A stretch of 64,000 bases of DNA from an uncultured Verrucomicrobiota bacterium (lineage in GTDB: Bacteria > Verrucomicrobiota > Verrucomicrobiia > Opitutales > Opitutaceae). The translations under genes were made by a program, and so were the position numbers. Position 1 is the stretch's first letter; each line of letters starts with the position of its first letter. The notes beneath the pieces are model-generated. The model was given only the letters and a program-made list of their open reading frames with translations, was not told the origin of the DNA and made no database searches. Shown here one piece after another: positions 1 through 8,144 of the stretch. The stretch covers positions 1-64,000 of the forward strand of contig CAIOCT010000038.1 in assembly GCA_903856725.1 (NCBI GenBank), written 5' to 3'.

Positions 1-1
1 C

Positions 2-559
2 GGCCACGTAGCCGAACGTGCGTTAGCGCCATTCACCGAACTCGCTGAAGCGAGCGACACTCCATTTAATTACCGCAACTTCATGTTTGAAGATGCGCTC
101 TGGCAATTAGTGCACGAGCAACCGGCCCGCTTACTCAATCCCGCGCATGCTTCCTGGTCAGCTCTGCTGCTGGCGGCCGCGAATGACGTTCTCGCTGATA
201 CGCAAGCAGCCGGTCTAGCGTCGGCAGATTTCACCTGGGGTAAACGCAACCGGCTCGCCATGCAGCATCCCTTCAGCCGCATTCTGCCGGCATGGATCGC
301 CCAATTCCTCAACCTTCCCGCGCAGCCGCTGCCGGGCGACAACGACATGCCGCGCGTGCAAAGTCCCCGCGCCGGCCAATCTGAACGTCTTGTGGTATCC
401 CCCGGTCATGAAGCCGAGGGGATTTTTACGATGCCCGGCGGCCAGAGCGGCCATCCGCTCTCTCCCTACTACCGCGCCGGTCATGAGGCGTGGGTGCTAG
501 GCAAACCCACCCCTTTGCTACCTGGTCCCGCCCAACACACCTTAATCCTGCAGCCCTGA
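2..559 (+). CDS. Penicillin acylase family protein, C-terminal part (5' truncated by window)
   Basis: The reading frame is open from base 2 and ends at TGA 557-559, so only the last 185 residues are present. They match the C-terminal part of the beta chain of penicillin-amidase Ntn hydrolases: a WGKRNR segment followed by HPFSR, a GDNDMPRV segment, and near the end GGQSGHPLSPYYR followed by W, as in the family's GQSG-P-SPHY motif. Members are usually periplasmic amidases that cleave acylated amines or acyl-homoserine lactones. The N-terminal nucleophile serine and the signal peptide lie upstream of the window, so activity and substrate cannot be judged. The gap to upp is 60 bp on the same strand. 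Confidence 0.82.
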   Translation, partial: GHVAERALAPFTELAEASDTPFNYRNFMFEDALWQLVHEQPARLLNPAHASWSALLLAAANDVLADTQAAGLASADFTWGKRNRLAMQHPFSRILPAWIAQFLNLPAQPLPGDNDMPRVQSPRAGQSERLVVSPGHEAEGIFTMPGGQSGHPLSPYYRAGHEAWVLGKPTPLLPGPAQHTLILQP

Positions 560-619
560 TATTTATCGGACCATATCAGAGCTATCGCCCAATTGCGGCG
601 CCATTCCCCCCTCTAAAAT

Positions 620-1237
620 ATGTCCCTCCACCTCCTGACTCACCCGCTCGGCGCACATGTGCTGACGCATTTGCGCGACCAGACAACTAAGCCCGCCCTT
701 TTCCGCACCCTCAGTTATCAAATCTCTCTCCTGCTCGCGCTCGAAGCCACCCGGGATCTCGCAACTATAGATAAGCAGATCGCAACCCCGATGGAGTCCA
801 CCACTAGCCGCGTGCTCGCCAAGCCACTTGTGATTGTGCCTATTTTGCGTGCTGGCCTCGGTATGTTGCAGCCGTTTCACGACATTTTCCCTGATGTCTC
901 GGTTGGCTATGTTGGCTTAGAGCGAGATCATCACACCGCGGTGGCGCGCAGTTATTATTGCAAGTTACCGCCGCTCACCGCCGGACGCGTGCTCGTCGTT
1001 GATCCCATGCTCGCCACGGGTGGTTCCGCAGTCCAAGCAATCGATATCATCAAGGCCGCCGGCGGAACTGAAATTATTTTTGTCTGCATCGTCGCTTCAC
1101 CCGAAGGGGTCGCCACTTTACAAAAAGCCCACCCAGAGATTCCGATTCATGCCGGCGCTCTTGATCGCGAGTTGAATCAAAAAAAATATATTCTTCCAGG
1201 CTTAGGAGATTTTGGCGATCGCCTCTACGGCACTTAA
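620..1237 (+). CDS. upp: Uracil phosphoribosyltransferase
   Basis: A 205-residue protein of the usual length for Upp, which converts uracil and PRPP to UMP in pyrimidine salvage. The PRPP-binding loop appears as VVDPMLATGGSA, preceded by the LRAGLGM segment of the active site and followed by the glycine-rich GLGDFGDRLYGT end, which in this family binds uracil. The ATG at 620 directly follows an AT-rich stretch (CTAAAAT) and has no Shine-Dalgarno sequence. The gene faces the oxidoreductase gene convergently with 22 bp between the stops. The protein is cytosolic. Confidence 0.96.
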   Translation: MSLHLLTHPLGAHVLTHLRDQTTKPALFRTLSYQISLLLALEATRDLATIDKQIATPMESTTSRVLAKPLVIVPILRAGLGMLQPFHDIFPDVSVGYVGLERDHHTAVARSYYCKLPPLTAGRVLVVDPMLATGGSAVQAIDIIKAAGGTEIIFVCIVASPEGVATLQKAHPEIPIHAGALDRELNQKKYILPGLGDFGDRLYGT

Positions 1238-1259
1238 GGCGCCGTTGGATTGAATAAAT

Positions 1260-2714
1260 TTACGCCACCACCGTTGGCACAACAAATGGAGCGCGATAAT
1301 GGCGCGTCAGGAGCGCATTGGCTTGAGCAGCATCGGAGCCGATGAAACGCTCCCTGAGCGGATCAAGGGCAAGCGGCACCCCGAGCGTAAGTGATGCTTT
1401 AGCTAGGTCGACTTGATTGGTCGCCAAATGCTCAACCATTCGACCGTGAGCTTCCGCGAGCAACGGCTGGCCTTGTAGCTTAGCGCGCGCCTCGCCGGCG
1501 ACGACGCTCTGGCCGAGTTGGTGAGAAATATTACCGAGATGACAAAGCGAACTAGAAACATGCGCTTCCTCGAGGGGGCCATAAAGTTCGGTGGTTTTGC
1601 GACTGCGCACGACATCGATAAAATTCTGCATCAAGCGATCTGTACCCTTAAACTCTTTGAGTAAACGACCCTTCAAATCATAGGCCGAGGCGGTAAAATA
1701 GGAGTCACTAACAATGTAGCCGTGTTCACAATCGATCACGTTGCCGATTGAAACTCCCCGATATTTATCCATCGCGGTGCCATCTGCCCCCGGCAAGCCG
1801 CGCACCTCAAAAATCAGCGGGGCCGCTGCATAATCGTGAATAACAATTTGGGTATTGGGTGTCTGCCCGTCATCGACGTAACCAAGCCGCCCGCCCACGC
1901 TGAGGGTATGTTGCGGCAACCCAGCTTCGCCGAGGAACCAGCGCGCTACGTCCATTTGATGAATGCCCTGATTACCGACATCGCCGTTGCCGTAGGCCCA
2001 AAACCAATGCCAGTCATAGTGCACGGGACCATTTTTTGCCGAATTACGATGCGGGGCGATCACTGGCGCCGGACCAGACCAAAGATCATAGTTGATATTA
2101 GCAGGCACAGCTTGTGGCCCCGTCACCTGGCCAATACTCGGGCGGCGCTTGTAACAAAAGCCTCGCGCGGCGGTAACCTTACCCAACTGACCCGACCGCA
2201 CATAGGCGACGGCTTCGATGAGGCCCTCACTCGAGCGAATCTGTGTGCCCGCTTGCACCACCCGCCGAGATTGAGTGGCGGTGGCCACGAATTGTCGTCC
2301 CTCCCAGAGATTATGTGAAATGGGTTTTTCCATATACACATCTTTGCCGGCTTGGCAGGCCCAGATGCCCATCAGGGCATGCCAGTGATTAGGCGTCGCC
2401 ACTGAAATAACATCGATATCAGGCGCCGCGAGTAACTCACGAATATCTGTGTAAGTCTTAACGCCCGCTCCTAATTCCTGCGCGTTTTTTCTCAGAACGA
2501 TTTCATCAACATCGCAAAGTGCTACGACCCGCACTCCGGGAACAGCGTTTAGGTTTTTTAGGTGCGTGCGGCCGCGGCCGTTCAGCCCCACCACTGCCGC
2601 GCGAATTGTATGATTCGCACCGACAACTTGACCCCATGAGCGGGCGGACAAGGCGGCACTGGTAGCGGCTAGGGTGGTGGTTTTTAGAAAATTACGCCGA
2701 GTGAGAAGATGCAT
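1260..2714 (-). CDS. Gfo/Idh/MocA family oxidoreductase with Tat signal
   Basis: A 484-residue NAD(P)-dependent oxidoreductase-type protein. The N-terminus carries a twin-arginine export signal (TRRNFLK, then an Ala/Thr-rich hydrophobic run), so it is predicted to be exported. A Rossmann nucleotide-binding motif (VVGLNGRGRTH) follows at about residue 41, and the EKPISHN segment holds the family's catalytic lysine. Verrucomicrobiota and Planctomycetota carry many such exported paralogues, thought to act on sugars or sugar derivatives; the substrate here is unknown. It lies 18 bp downstream of the DUF6807 gene on the same strand, a pairing consistent with a carbohydrate-modification operon. Confidence 0.9.
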   Translation of the reverse strand: MHLLTRRNFLKTTTLAATSAALSARSWGQVVGANHTIRAAVVGLNGRGRTHLKNLNAVPGVRVVALCDVDEIVLRKNAQELGAGVKTYTDIRELLAAPDIDVISVATPNHWHALMGIWACQAGKDVYMEKPISHNLWEGRQFVATATQSRRVVQAGTQIRSSEGLIEAVAYVRSGQLGKVTAARGFCYKRRPSIGQVTGPQAVPANINYDLWSGPAPVIAPHRNSAKNGPVHYDWHWFWAYGNGDVGNQGIHQMDVARWFLGEAGLPQHTLSVGGRLGYVDDGQTPNTQIVIHDYAAAPLIFEVRGLPGADGTAMDKYRGVSIGNVIDCEHGYIVSDSYFTASAYDLKGRLLKEFKGTDRLMQNFIDVVRSRKTTELYGPLEEAHVSSSLCHLGNISHQLGQSVVAGEARAKLQGQPLLAEAHGRMVEHLATNQVDLAKASLTLGVPLALDPLRERFIGSDAAQANALLTRHYRAPFVVPTVVA

Positions 2715-2732
2715 AGAGTTGAATTTAAAAAA

Positions 2733-3746
2733 TTATTTGCCGGCTACATAGTCTGCATAATGCGCCGCAACTTGGGCGTCGGTTTCATTGCCGAGATGAA
2801 AATAAAAACGATATCGTAATGTTAAGTGGCCGCCTGCGGGGATGATATAATCACCAAGATGGGGTTGATCTTTACGCCCCTCAAAATCGTGTTGGCCGAA
2901 AGGATTAGCCGCAAACAAACCGTAGCCCCGCGCCATCCACCACGTAGGGTGACGCAAATTTCCCGGGTGATCAAAGATGGCGACGCCATAGACCTTGCCC
3001 GCATGCGGTGCGTAAAAATCACACCACGTCGCGCGCTGGCCCCACGCTGCTGCATCCCGCGCGCCTGTCGCCGTGACAATGTGGCCATTACCGGGTAGCG
3101 CACGCTTCTCATACTGATGCGGCAGCGTCATCCATTGGGCGAGCCGAATGGCCATGGTGCCGTCTTTGTTATCACCCAATAACAGCGGCGCATCCGGCAG
3201 GGCCTGCAAGGTGACTTCGCAGTCGATAAATCTTCCCGTCGCCGTGCCGTGAAAACGGAACGTTCGCTCATCGAGGCAGATTAACCGGCCATCGGGCGCC
3301 ACTAAACGATCCCGAGTCCGCAATACGCCAACTTTCCCGCTGGTCATTGCAACGAGAGAAGCCTGCACCGTCCGACCTTTTTCTTTGGGTGATTTACCTA
3401 TATCGCCCCCCGTTTCATTCCAAAAATCAACTCCATTGACCATACTATGTGCAAACCACAAGGAACGGTGCCACGGGTGATCATGATCCTCCCCCGAAGT
3501 TTGTTTCATAGGAAAATCTCGCGTCAGTCCCTGGCCATCAGCCGCCAGGATGGGGTAACAATAGGGCCGCGAGGCCCCATCACCGTGAACATACTCGGTG
3601 AAAAGCTGACCGGCTACTTCGACCCGCACGCGATCAGGCAAAGCGGTGAGCGTCACAGCTGACGCCGACTCTGCGCTCAACAAGGGAGGAGGCAGCAAAC
3701 TCAACCCAACGAGTGGCAACACAAGCAGGGGTAACCAGTGTTTCAT
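2733..3746 (-). CDS. DUF6807 (PmoA-like) family exported protein
   Basis: Length 337 residues from the ATG at 3746. The frame is also open from a TTG four codons earlier, but MKHWLPLLVLPLVGL is a typical signal peptide start and is preferred. The body has the signature of DUF6807: RPYCYPILAADG, LTRDFPMK, DHDHPWHRSLWFAH and NGVDFWNE, with many conserved His and Asp residues. The family is sometimes labelled methane oxygenase PmoA, which is misleading; it has no relation to methane monooxygenase. Its function is unknown, and in PVC bacteria it often neighbours sugar oxidoreductases, as it does here with the downstream Gfo/Idh/MocA gene. Confidence 0.85.
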   Translation of the reverse strand: MKHWLPLLVLPLVGLSLLPPPLLSAESASAVTLTALPDRVRVEVAGQLFTEYVHGDGASRPYCYPILAADGQGLTRDFPMKQTSGEDHDHPWHRSLWFAHSMVNGVDFWNETGGDIGKSPKEKGRTVQASLVAMTSGKVGVLRTRDRLVAPDGRLICLDERTFRFHGTATGRFIDCEVTLQALPDAPLLLGDNKDGTMAIRLAQWMTLPHQYEKRALPGNGHIVTATGARDAAAWGQRATWCDFYAPHAGKVYGVAIFDHPGNLRHPTWWMARGYGLFAANPFGQHDFEGRKDQPHLGDYIIPAGGHLTLRYRFYFHLGNETDAQVAAHYADYVAGK

Positions 3747-3882
3747 CGGTTCACGCAAATGCGCGTCGACCTACGCCGCAACGGCAAAGCGCCGCAAGCG
3801 TTACAACGGCCTAGCCGCAATTCATCGAGGCCTTCCATTTTTTCGTGTTCAACGGGGCAATTCATAGGCAAATCCTTCTCAC

Positions 3883-4776
3883 ATGATTATTGAGCGCCCA
3901 GGTCTAATCGTTGCTGACGGCTGGAAAGACTACCAATTGCTTGATTGTGGCCAAGGGATGAAACACGAGAAGTGGGGTCCTTATACTCTGGTGCGTCCCG
4001 ATCCGCAAATTATCTGGCCGCGCCCGAGCAAACAAGCTCGCTGGGAAAATTGGGACGGCTTTTACCACCGCAGCGAAACGGGCGGCGGCAAATGGGAATT
4101 TCGGCAGAAATTACCCGATCACTGGAGTATTCGCTACGGCGCCCTGACTTTTAAAATTCATCCCACTAGCTTTAAACACACCGGCCTTTTCCCAGAACAG
4201 GCCGTTAACTGGGACTGGTTCACCGCAAAAATTAAAGCGGCGCGCGCCGCCGGTCGCGAAGTAAACGTTCTCAATCTTTTTGGTTATACCGGGGCCGCCA
4301 CGATTGCTGCGGCGGCGGCTGGTGCCAGCGTCTGCCACGTCGATGCGGCTGAAGGCATGGTTAAATGGTGCAAAGAAAATGCGGTGCTCTCGGGCCTCGC
4401 GGATGCGCCCATCCGCTACATAACGGATGATTGTCTCAAATTTGTCCGTCGCGAAATTAAACGTGGCCGCAAATACGATGCGATCATTATGGATCCACCT
4501 ACTTACGGCCGCGGCAGCACGGGAGAAATGTGGAAACTGGAGGATCATCTCTGGGAATTGCTCAATGAGTGTAAACAAGTTCTCAGTGACCAACCGGTTT
4601 TCTTTTTGATCAACGCCTACACCGCGCGTCTCTCCCCAACGGTGGTGGTTAATCTGCTCGCCGCCTTGCTGGCAGGGGCCGGCGGCCATCTCTCAGGTGG
4701 CGAAGTTGGCCTACCTGTTCAGCAGGATAAGAAAATTTTGCCCTGCGGTATCTTCGGCCGCTGGTCAGCCCAGTGA
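3883..4776 (+). CDS. Class I SAM-dependent methyltransferase, RlmI/RlmK-like
   Basis: A 297-residue protein. The C-terminal two thirds is a Rossmann methyltransferase: the SAM-binding motif NLFGYTGAATIAAA at about residue 129, an acidic strand-2 end (HVDAAEGMVKW), and the catalytic-type motif IIMDPPTYGRG at about 203. This is the arrangement of the RlmI/RlmK (PF10672) RNA cytosine or guanine methyltransferases. The N-terminal part lacks an obvious PUA domain, so the RNA target is unknown. It is the first gene of a coupled run: its stop overlaps the kinase start by 4 bp (GTGA at 4773-4776). Confidence 0.85.
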   Translation: MIIERPGLIVADGWKDYQLLDCGQGMKHEKWGPYTLVRPDPQIIWPRPSKQARWENWDGFYHRSETGGGKWEFRQKLPDHWSIRYGALTFKIHPTSFKHTGLFPEQAVNWDWFTAKIKAARAAGREVNVLNLFGYTGAATIAAAAAGASVCHVDAAEGMVKWCKENAVLSGLADAPIRYITDDCLKFVRREIKRGRKYDAIIMDPPTYGRGSTGEMWKLEDHLWELLNECKQVLSDQPVFFLINAYTARLSPTVVVNLLAALLAGAGGHLSGGEVGLPVQQDKKILPCGIFGRWSAQ

Positions 4777-5702
4777 GCGCACATTGCAAAATCGGCGTAG
4801 ATGGTGGTGGCACTAAGACCGAGTGCATTCTGCTTAATGCGGAAGGGGTCATCATTGCCCAGCATCTTGCGCCAGGTTGTAACCCCAGCCAAATTGGCCC
4901 GGCATCCGCGCGGGCGATCTTAGCCGAAGCCCTCGACGCCCTTTTGCTAAAAGCAAAAGCTGAGCACGCCCCGCTTATTGTCACGAGCACATTACTTTGT
5001 ATGGCCGGAAATCGAACTTTCTGGCGAGAGACAGCTGACGGCTTGACCAATTTTGGGGTAATCACCACCTGTGATGATTCGCTGCCAGTGCTTGAACTCG
5101 CCACCCACGGCGCGCCGGGGCTCGTCCTCCACGCCGGCACTGGTTCTTTTATTGCCGCCCGTGCCCCCGATGGGTCAGTTCACTATGCAGGTGGCCTCGG
5201 TTGGAAATTAGGCGACCCCAGTAGTGGCTATGATCTCGGTCGCCGAGCGATCGCTTTAGCCATGCTGGAACTACAAAATTCCCCATTGGCCGCCGGACTT
5301 AAATATTCACCACTCGTCACGGCCTTACAGGCGCACACTGGATTAACCACAGCCTCTGCTCATTCGCTTTTCTTTTACAATGATTCTGCGGCCAATGCCC
5401 AAATTGCCGCTTTCGCTCCGATGGTCATCGAGCTAGCCACCCAAGATTGTGGACCCGCTCAACAAGTGCTCGCTGACTCCCTCACTGATCTTGCGCGGCA
5501 AGCTGATGCCGTGATTCACCGACTTTTTCCGCAACCATTTACTAAACTACCTTGCGGGGTCAGTGGCCGCATCCTCAACAGCGCGCCCGCCAGCTTCGCG
5601 CTGCGTTCACTCGCCAGTAAACTTAATTGGCCAGTTGAATTACAATTTATCACGACCGCCCCGATCGAAGGCGTGCGGCGGATGCTGCTGGCCGGACGCT
5701 AA
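4773..5702 (+). CDS. BadF/BadG/BcrA/BcrD-type ATPase, N-acetylglucosamine kinase-like
   Basis: A 309-residue protein of the ASKHA fold. It starts at a GTG overlapping the previous stop by 4 bp. The phosphate-1 motif GVDGGGTKTECIL at the N-terminus and the adenosine-side motif LHAGTGSFIAAR near residue 117 are those of the BadF/BcrA ATPase family that includes eukaryotic and bacterial N-acetylglucosamine kinases. The most likely role is phosphorylation of GlcNAc or a related amino sugar in the cytosol, perhaps in murein or chitin recycling. The substrate is inferred from the family, not from a specific motif. No 2-hydroxyglutaryl-CoA dehydratase partners are nearby, which argues against the activator branch. 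Confidence 0.85.
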   Translation: MSAHCKIGVDGGGTKTECILLNAEGVIIAQHLAPGCNPSQIGPASARAILAEALDALLLKAKAEHAPLIVTSTLLCMAGNRTFWRETADGLTNFGVITTCDDSLPVLELATHGAPGLVLHAGTGSFIAARAPDGSVHYAGGLGWKLGDPSSGYDLGRRAIALAMLELQNSPLAAGLKYSPLVTALQAHTGLTTASAHSLFFYNDSAANAQIAAFAPMVIELATQDCGPAQQVLADSLTDLARQADAVIHRLFPQPFTKLPCGVSGRILNSAPASFALRSLASKLNWPVELQFITTAPIEGVRRMLLAGR

Positions 5703-5722
5703 TTTCTTATCATCCTGATCGC

Positions 5723-6139
5723 ATGTGGTGGCTCTATGCACTTCTTTCGGCGGGGTTCGCTGCCCTCACCGCCCTTTTGGCTAAATCAGGCGTACGCGGC
5801 ATTGATTCTCACGTAGCCACCGCCGTCCGGACGACTGTTGTGCTCGTGCTCGCCTGGGGTCTCGTTGCGCTGCAAGGAAATCTTAGCTTAGTCACTAGCC
5901 TTTCGCGGACCTCTCTTGGGATGCTCATTTTTTCCGGCGCCGCCACCGGGGTTTCTTGGTTATTTTATTTCCGCGCCCTGCAACTCGGACCCGTTTCGCT
6001 CGTCAGCGCTGTAGATAAACTGAGCTTAGCATTTGTCCTGCTTTTCGCCGTATTAATTTTTAAGGAACCCCTGAGCCTGCGCGCGACGGCGGGCTGCGGC
6101 TTAATTTTGCTCGGCACCGCCCTGGTGGTGTGGCCGTGA
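5723..6139 (+). CDS. EamA/DMT family small membrane protein (single EamA domain)
   Basis: 138 residues with about five hydrophobic helices. It has the features of a single EamA repeat: an N-terminal LYALLSAGFAALTALLAKSG helix, the mid FYFRALQLGPVSLVSAVDKLS segment, and a final helix closing with GTALVVWP. Most EamA exporters contain two repeats in about 300 residues, so this half-size protein probably works as a dimer, as small multidrug-resistance-type proteins do. The substrate is unknown. The start lies 20 bp after the kinase stop, and its stop overlaps the next gene. Confidence 0.85.
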   Translation: MWWLYALLSAGFAALTALLAKSGVRGIDSHVATAVRTTVVLVLAWGLVALQGNLSLVTSLSRTSLGMLIFSGAATGVSWLFYFRALQLGPVSLVSAVDKLSLAFVLLFAVLIFKEPLSLRATAGCGLILLGTALVVWP

Positions 6140-7047
6140 ACTCACTCACCGCCAGTTACCCGGTCCTCGCAGAGGCCGACTGGTGCGAGCGCCGCGCCAT
6201 ACACGAGCAGCGGGTGCGGGCGTGGACTGACCCCCACCAAGCTCGCACCGCGCGCGGTGAAAAACATCCGGTCTACGATTTCCTTTTCGAATATTATCGA
6301 TTCCGCGCCAGCTGGCTTCGTCGCTGGCATCCGGGACCTCACTTCATCCTTGCCGGGGAAGCCGCGAGAGAATTTCTCCGCTGGCCAGAATATCACGAAG
6401 TCGAGGGAGGGGTATCCCTCAATACCGCCGCCCTCGAGCCACACCGCCGCGAGAGCTTAATTTGGATGCTTAACCTACTGCGGCTCACAGCGGAACGCCC
6501 GCCGCAATTTGCCTGTTACGGCCTGCATGAATGGGCGATGGTATATCGACAGACCCCTGACGAAGTGCGGCACAATGCCTGGCCCTTGCGCTTTCCACCC
6601 GACGAACTCGCCCGCTTCGTTCAAGCTCAACCGATCTGCTGCTCCCATTACGATGCCTTTCGTTTTTTTACCACTCCAGCGCGCACCCTTAATAAATTAC
6701 AGCCAACGCGCGCGGATACTTCGGCATTCGAACAGCGGGGCTGCCTGCATGCGAATATGGATCTTTATAAATGGGCCTTTAAATTTTCTCCGTTTATCCC
6801 GAGCGAACTGATCGCTGACTGCTTTGCTCTCGCGCGCGACATCCGCGAAATCGATATGCGCGCCAGCCCCTACGACCTTGCCCCACTCGGGTTCCCCCCT
6901 ATCCGCATTGAAACACCGAATGGTCGGACCGAATACGAGACCCACCAGCGTGATTTCGCCACCCGCAGCCAACCGCTCCGGGCGCAGCTGATCGCAATAG
7001 GTGAATGTTTAGCCGAAGCCCATCACCCGGCACGAGGACCACAATAA
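6136..7047 (+). CDS. Conserved protein annotated in relatives as 3-methyladenine DNA glycosylase
   Basis: A 303-residue protein from the GTG at 6136, which overlaps the EamA stop by 4 bp (GTGA); the frame also allows the GTG at 6130. It matches from memory a conserved family that databases label 3-methyladenine DNA glycosylase: GEKHPVYDFLFEYYRFRASWLRRWHPG near the start, then several invariant-looking Trp, His and Tyr residues and ANMDLYKWAFKFSPF. No helix-hairpin-helix or AlkA/Tag/Mpg motif is evident, so the DNA repair role rests on that label alone. It is the last gene of the coupled run that starts with the methyltransferase. Confidence 0.7.
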   Translation: MNSLTASYPVLAEADWCERRAIHEQRVRAWTDPHQARTARGEKHPVYDFLFEYYRFRASWLRRWHPGPHFILAGEAAREFLRWPEYHEVEGGVSLNTAALEPHRRESLIWMLNLLRLTAERPPQFACYGLHEWAMVYRQTPDEVRHNAWPLRFPPDELARFVQAQPICCSHYDAFRFFTTPARTLNKLQPTRADTSAFEQRGCLHANMDLYKWAFKFSPFIPSELIADCFALARDIREIDMRASPYDLAPLGFPPIRIETPNGRTEYETHQRDFATRSQPLRAQLIAIGECLAEAHHPARGPQ

Positions 7048-7163
7048 ATTCCCCGAATTTTACCCCCCGGCCCAAATTTGATACACCTCCTTTCACAAAA
7101 AAGGTGGAACTCGCTCAGCTATTTCTCTTTTATTTATTTTATAACCCCTGCCCCTCCCTCCCC

Positions 7164-8144
7164 ATGAAGAATTGCTGGTATAAAAATCTCCTGCTCCTTG
7201 CCTGCTCTACCGCTGCCATTTGGGCGGCTGATACCTACACCATCGCCGTCATCCCTAAGGGCACGACGCATGAATTTTGGAAATCCATTCATGCCGGTGC
7301 TGAAAAGGCCAAGCTCGAGCTGGCCGCCCAAGGCATCACGGTAAATATTATCTGGAAAGGTCCGCTTAAGGAAGATGACCGCGAACAACAAATCCAAGTC
7401 GTAGAAAACTTTATCGGCCGCCACGTCGATGGGATCGTCCTCGCCCCACTCGATAATAAAGCGCTCGTCGCTCCGGTCGAGACCGCCGCGCGCGGTAAAA
7501 TCCCCGTAGTCATCATCGACTCCGCTCTCCTGACGAAGACCATTACGAGCTATGTCTCCACCGACAATCGCGAGGGCGGCCGCATCGCGGCGCGCAACCT
7601 CGGCCGGCTCCTCGAGGGCAAGGGCAAGGTGATCATGCTCCGCCTCCAGGTCGGCTCCGCTAGCACCGAGGAACGCGAAGAAGGATTTCTTGAGGTTATG
7701 AAAAAAGATTTCCCCGCTATTCACCTGCTCTCCACGGATCAACACGCCGGTGCCACCCGCGATACCGCCAAGAGCGCCGCCGAAAATCTCTTGAGCCGCT
7801 TTGGGCGCGAAGTTACCGGCGTTTATGGCTGCAATGAATCCACCACCGCCGGCCTCCTCCTCGCCCTCCGCGACGCGGGCCTGGCCGGTAAAGTAAAATT
7901 TGTGGGTTTCGACTCCGGCGAAACGCTCAACGCCGGACTCAAGGCTGGCCACCTCGATGGTCTCGTCGTCCAGAATCCCCTCAATATGGGTTATCTCGGC
8001 GTCAAAACGGTCGTCGCTGCCCTGCGCGGTGAAAAAGTGCCGGCCCAAATCGACACAGGGGTGGGCTTTGTGACCCTCGCTAATTTTGATGACCCCTCCA
8101 TGGCGGACATCGTCCATCCGCCACTCGATAAGTATCTGAAATGA
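7164..8144 (+). CDS. Sugar ABC transporter substrate-binding protein (Peripla_BP_4, RbsB-like)
   Basis: 326 residues from ATG 7164; an in-frame extension to 7005 would overlap the preceding gene and lacks sense. The signal peptide (MKNCWYKNLLLLACSTAAIWAA) is followed by a type I periplasmic-binding fold: YTIAVIPKGTTHEFW, DGIVLAPLDNKAL, PVVIIDSAL, a YGCNESTTAG segment and FVGFDSGETL. This layout is that of RbsB-type pentose/hexose or autoinducer-2 binding proteins. It precedes the ATPase gene with a 4-bp ATGA overlap and is the first gene of the importer operon. The exact sugar cannot be told from sequence alone. Confidence 0.94.
   Translation: MKNCWYKNLLLLACSTAAIWAADTYTIAVIPKGTTHEFWKSIHAGAEKAKLELAAQGITVNIIWKGPLKEDDREQQIQVVENFIGRHVDGIVLAPLDNKALVAPVETAARGKIPVVIIDSALLTKTITSYVSTDNREGGRIAARNLGRLLEGKGKVIMLRLQVGSASTEEREEGFLEVMKKDFPAIHLLSTDQHAGATRDTAKSAAENLLSRFGREVTGVYGCNESTTAGLLLALRDAGLAGKVKFVGFDSGETLNAGLKAGHLDGLVVQNPLNMGYLGVKTVVAALRGEKVPAQIDTGVGFVTLANFDDPSMADIVHPPLDKYLK

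Noticed and set aside
4111-4689. A 192-codon antisense frame inside the RlmI/RlmK-like gene
   Set aside because: Composition shadow of a well-supported methyltransferase; no motif and no start context.
7084-7107. Hairpin CACCT...AGGTG before the sugar-binding protein gene as a terminator
   Set aside because: The stem has a bulge and mismatch and no T-run follows on either strand.
7134-8117. A 327-codon frame antisense to the sugar-binding protein gene
   Set aside because: The plus-strand frame is a clear periplasmic-binding protein with signal peptide and operon context; the antisense frame is a codon-bias shadow without recognisable domains.
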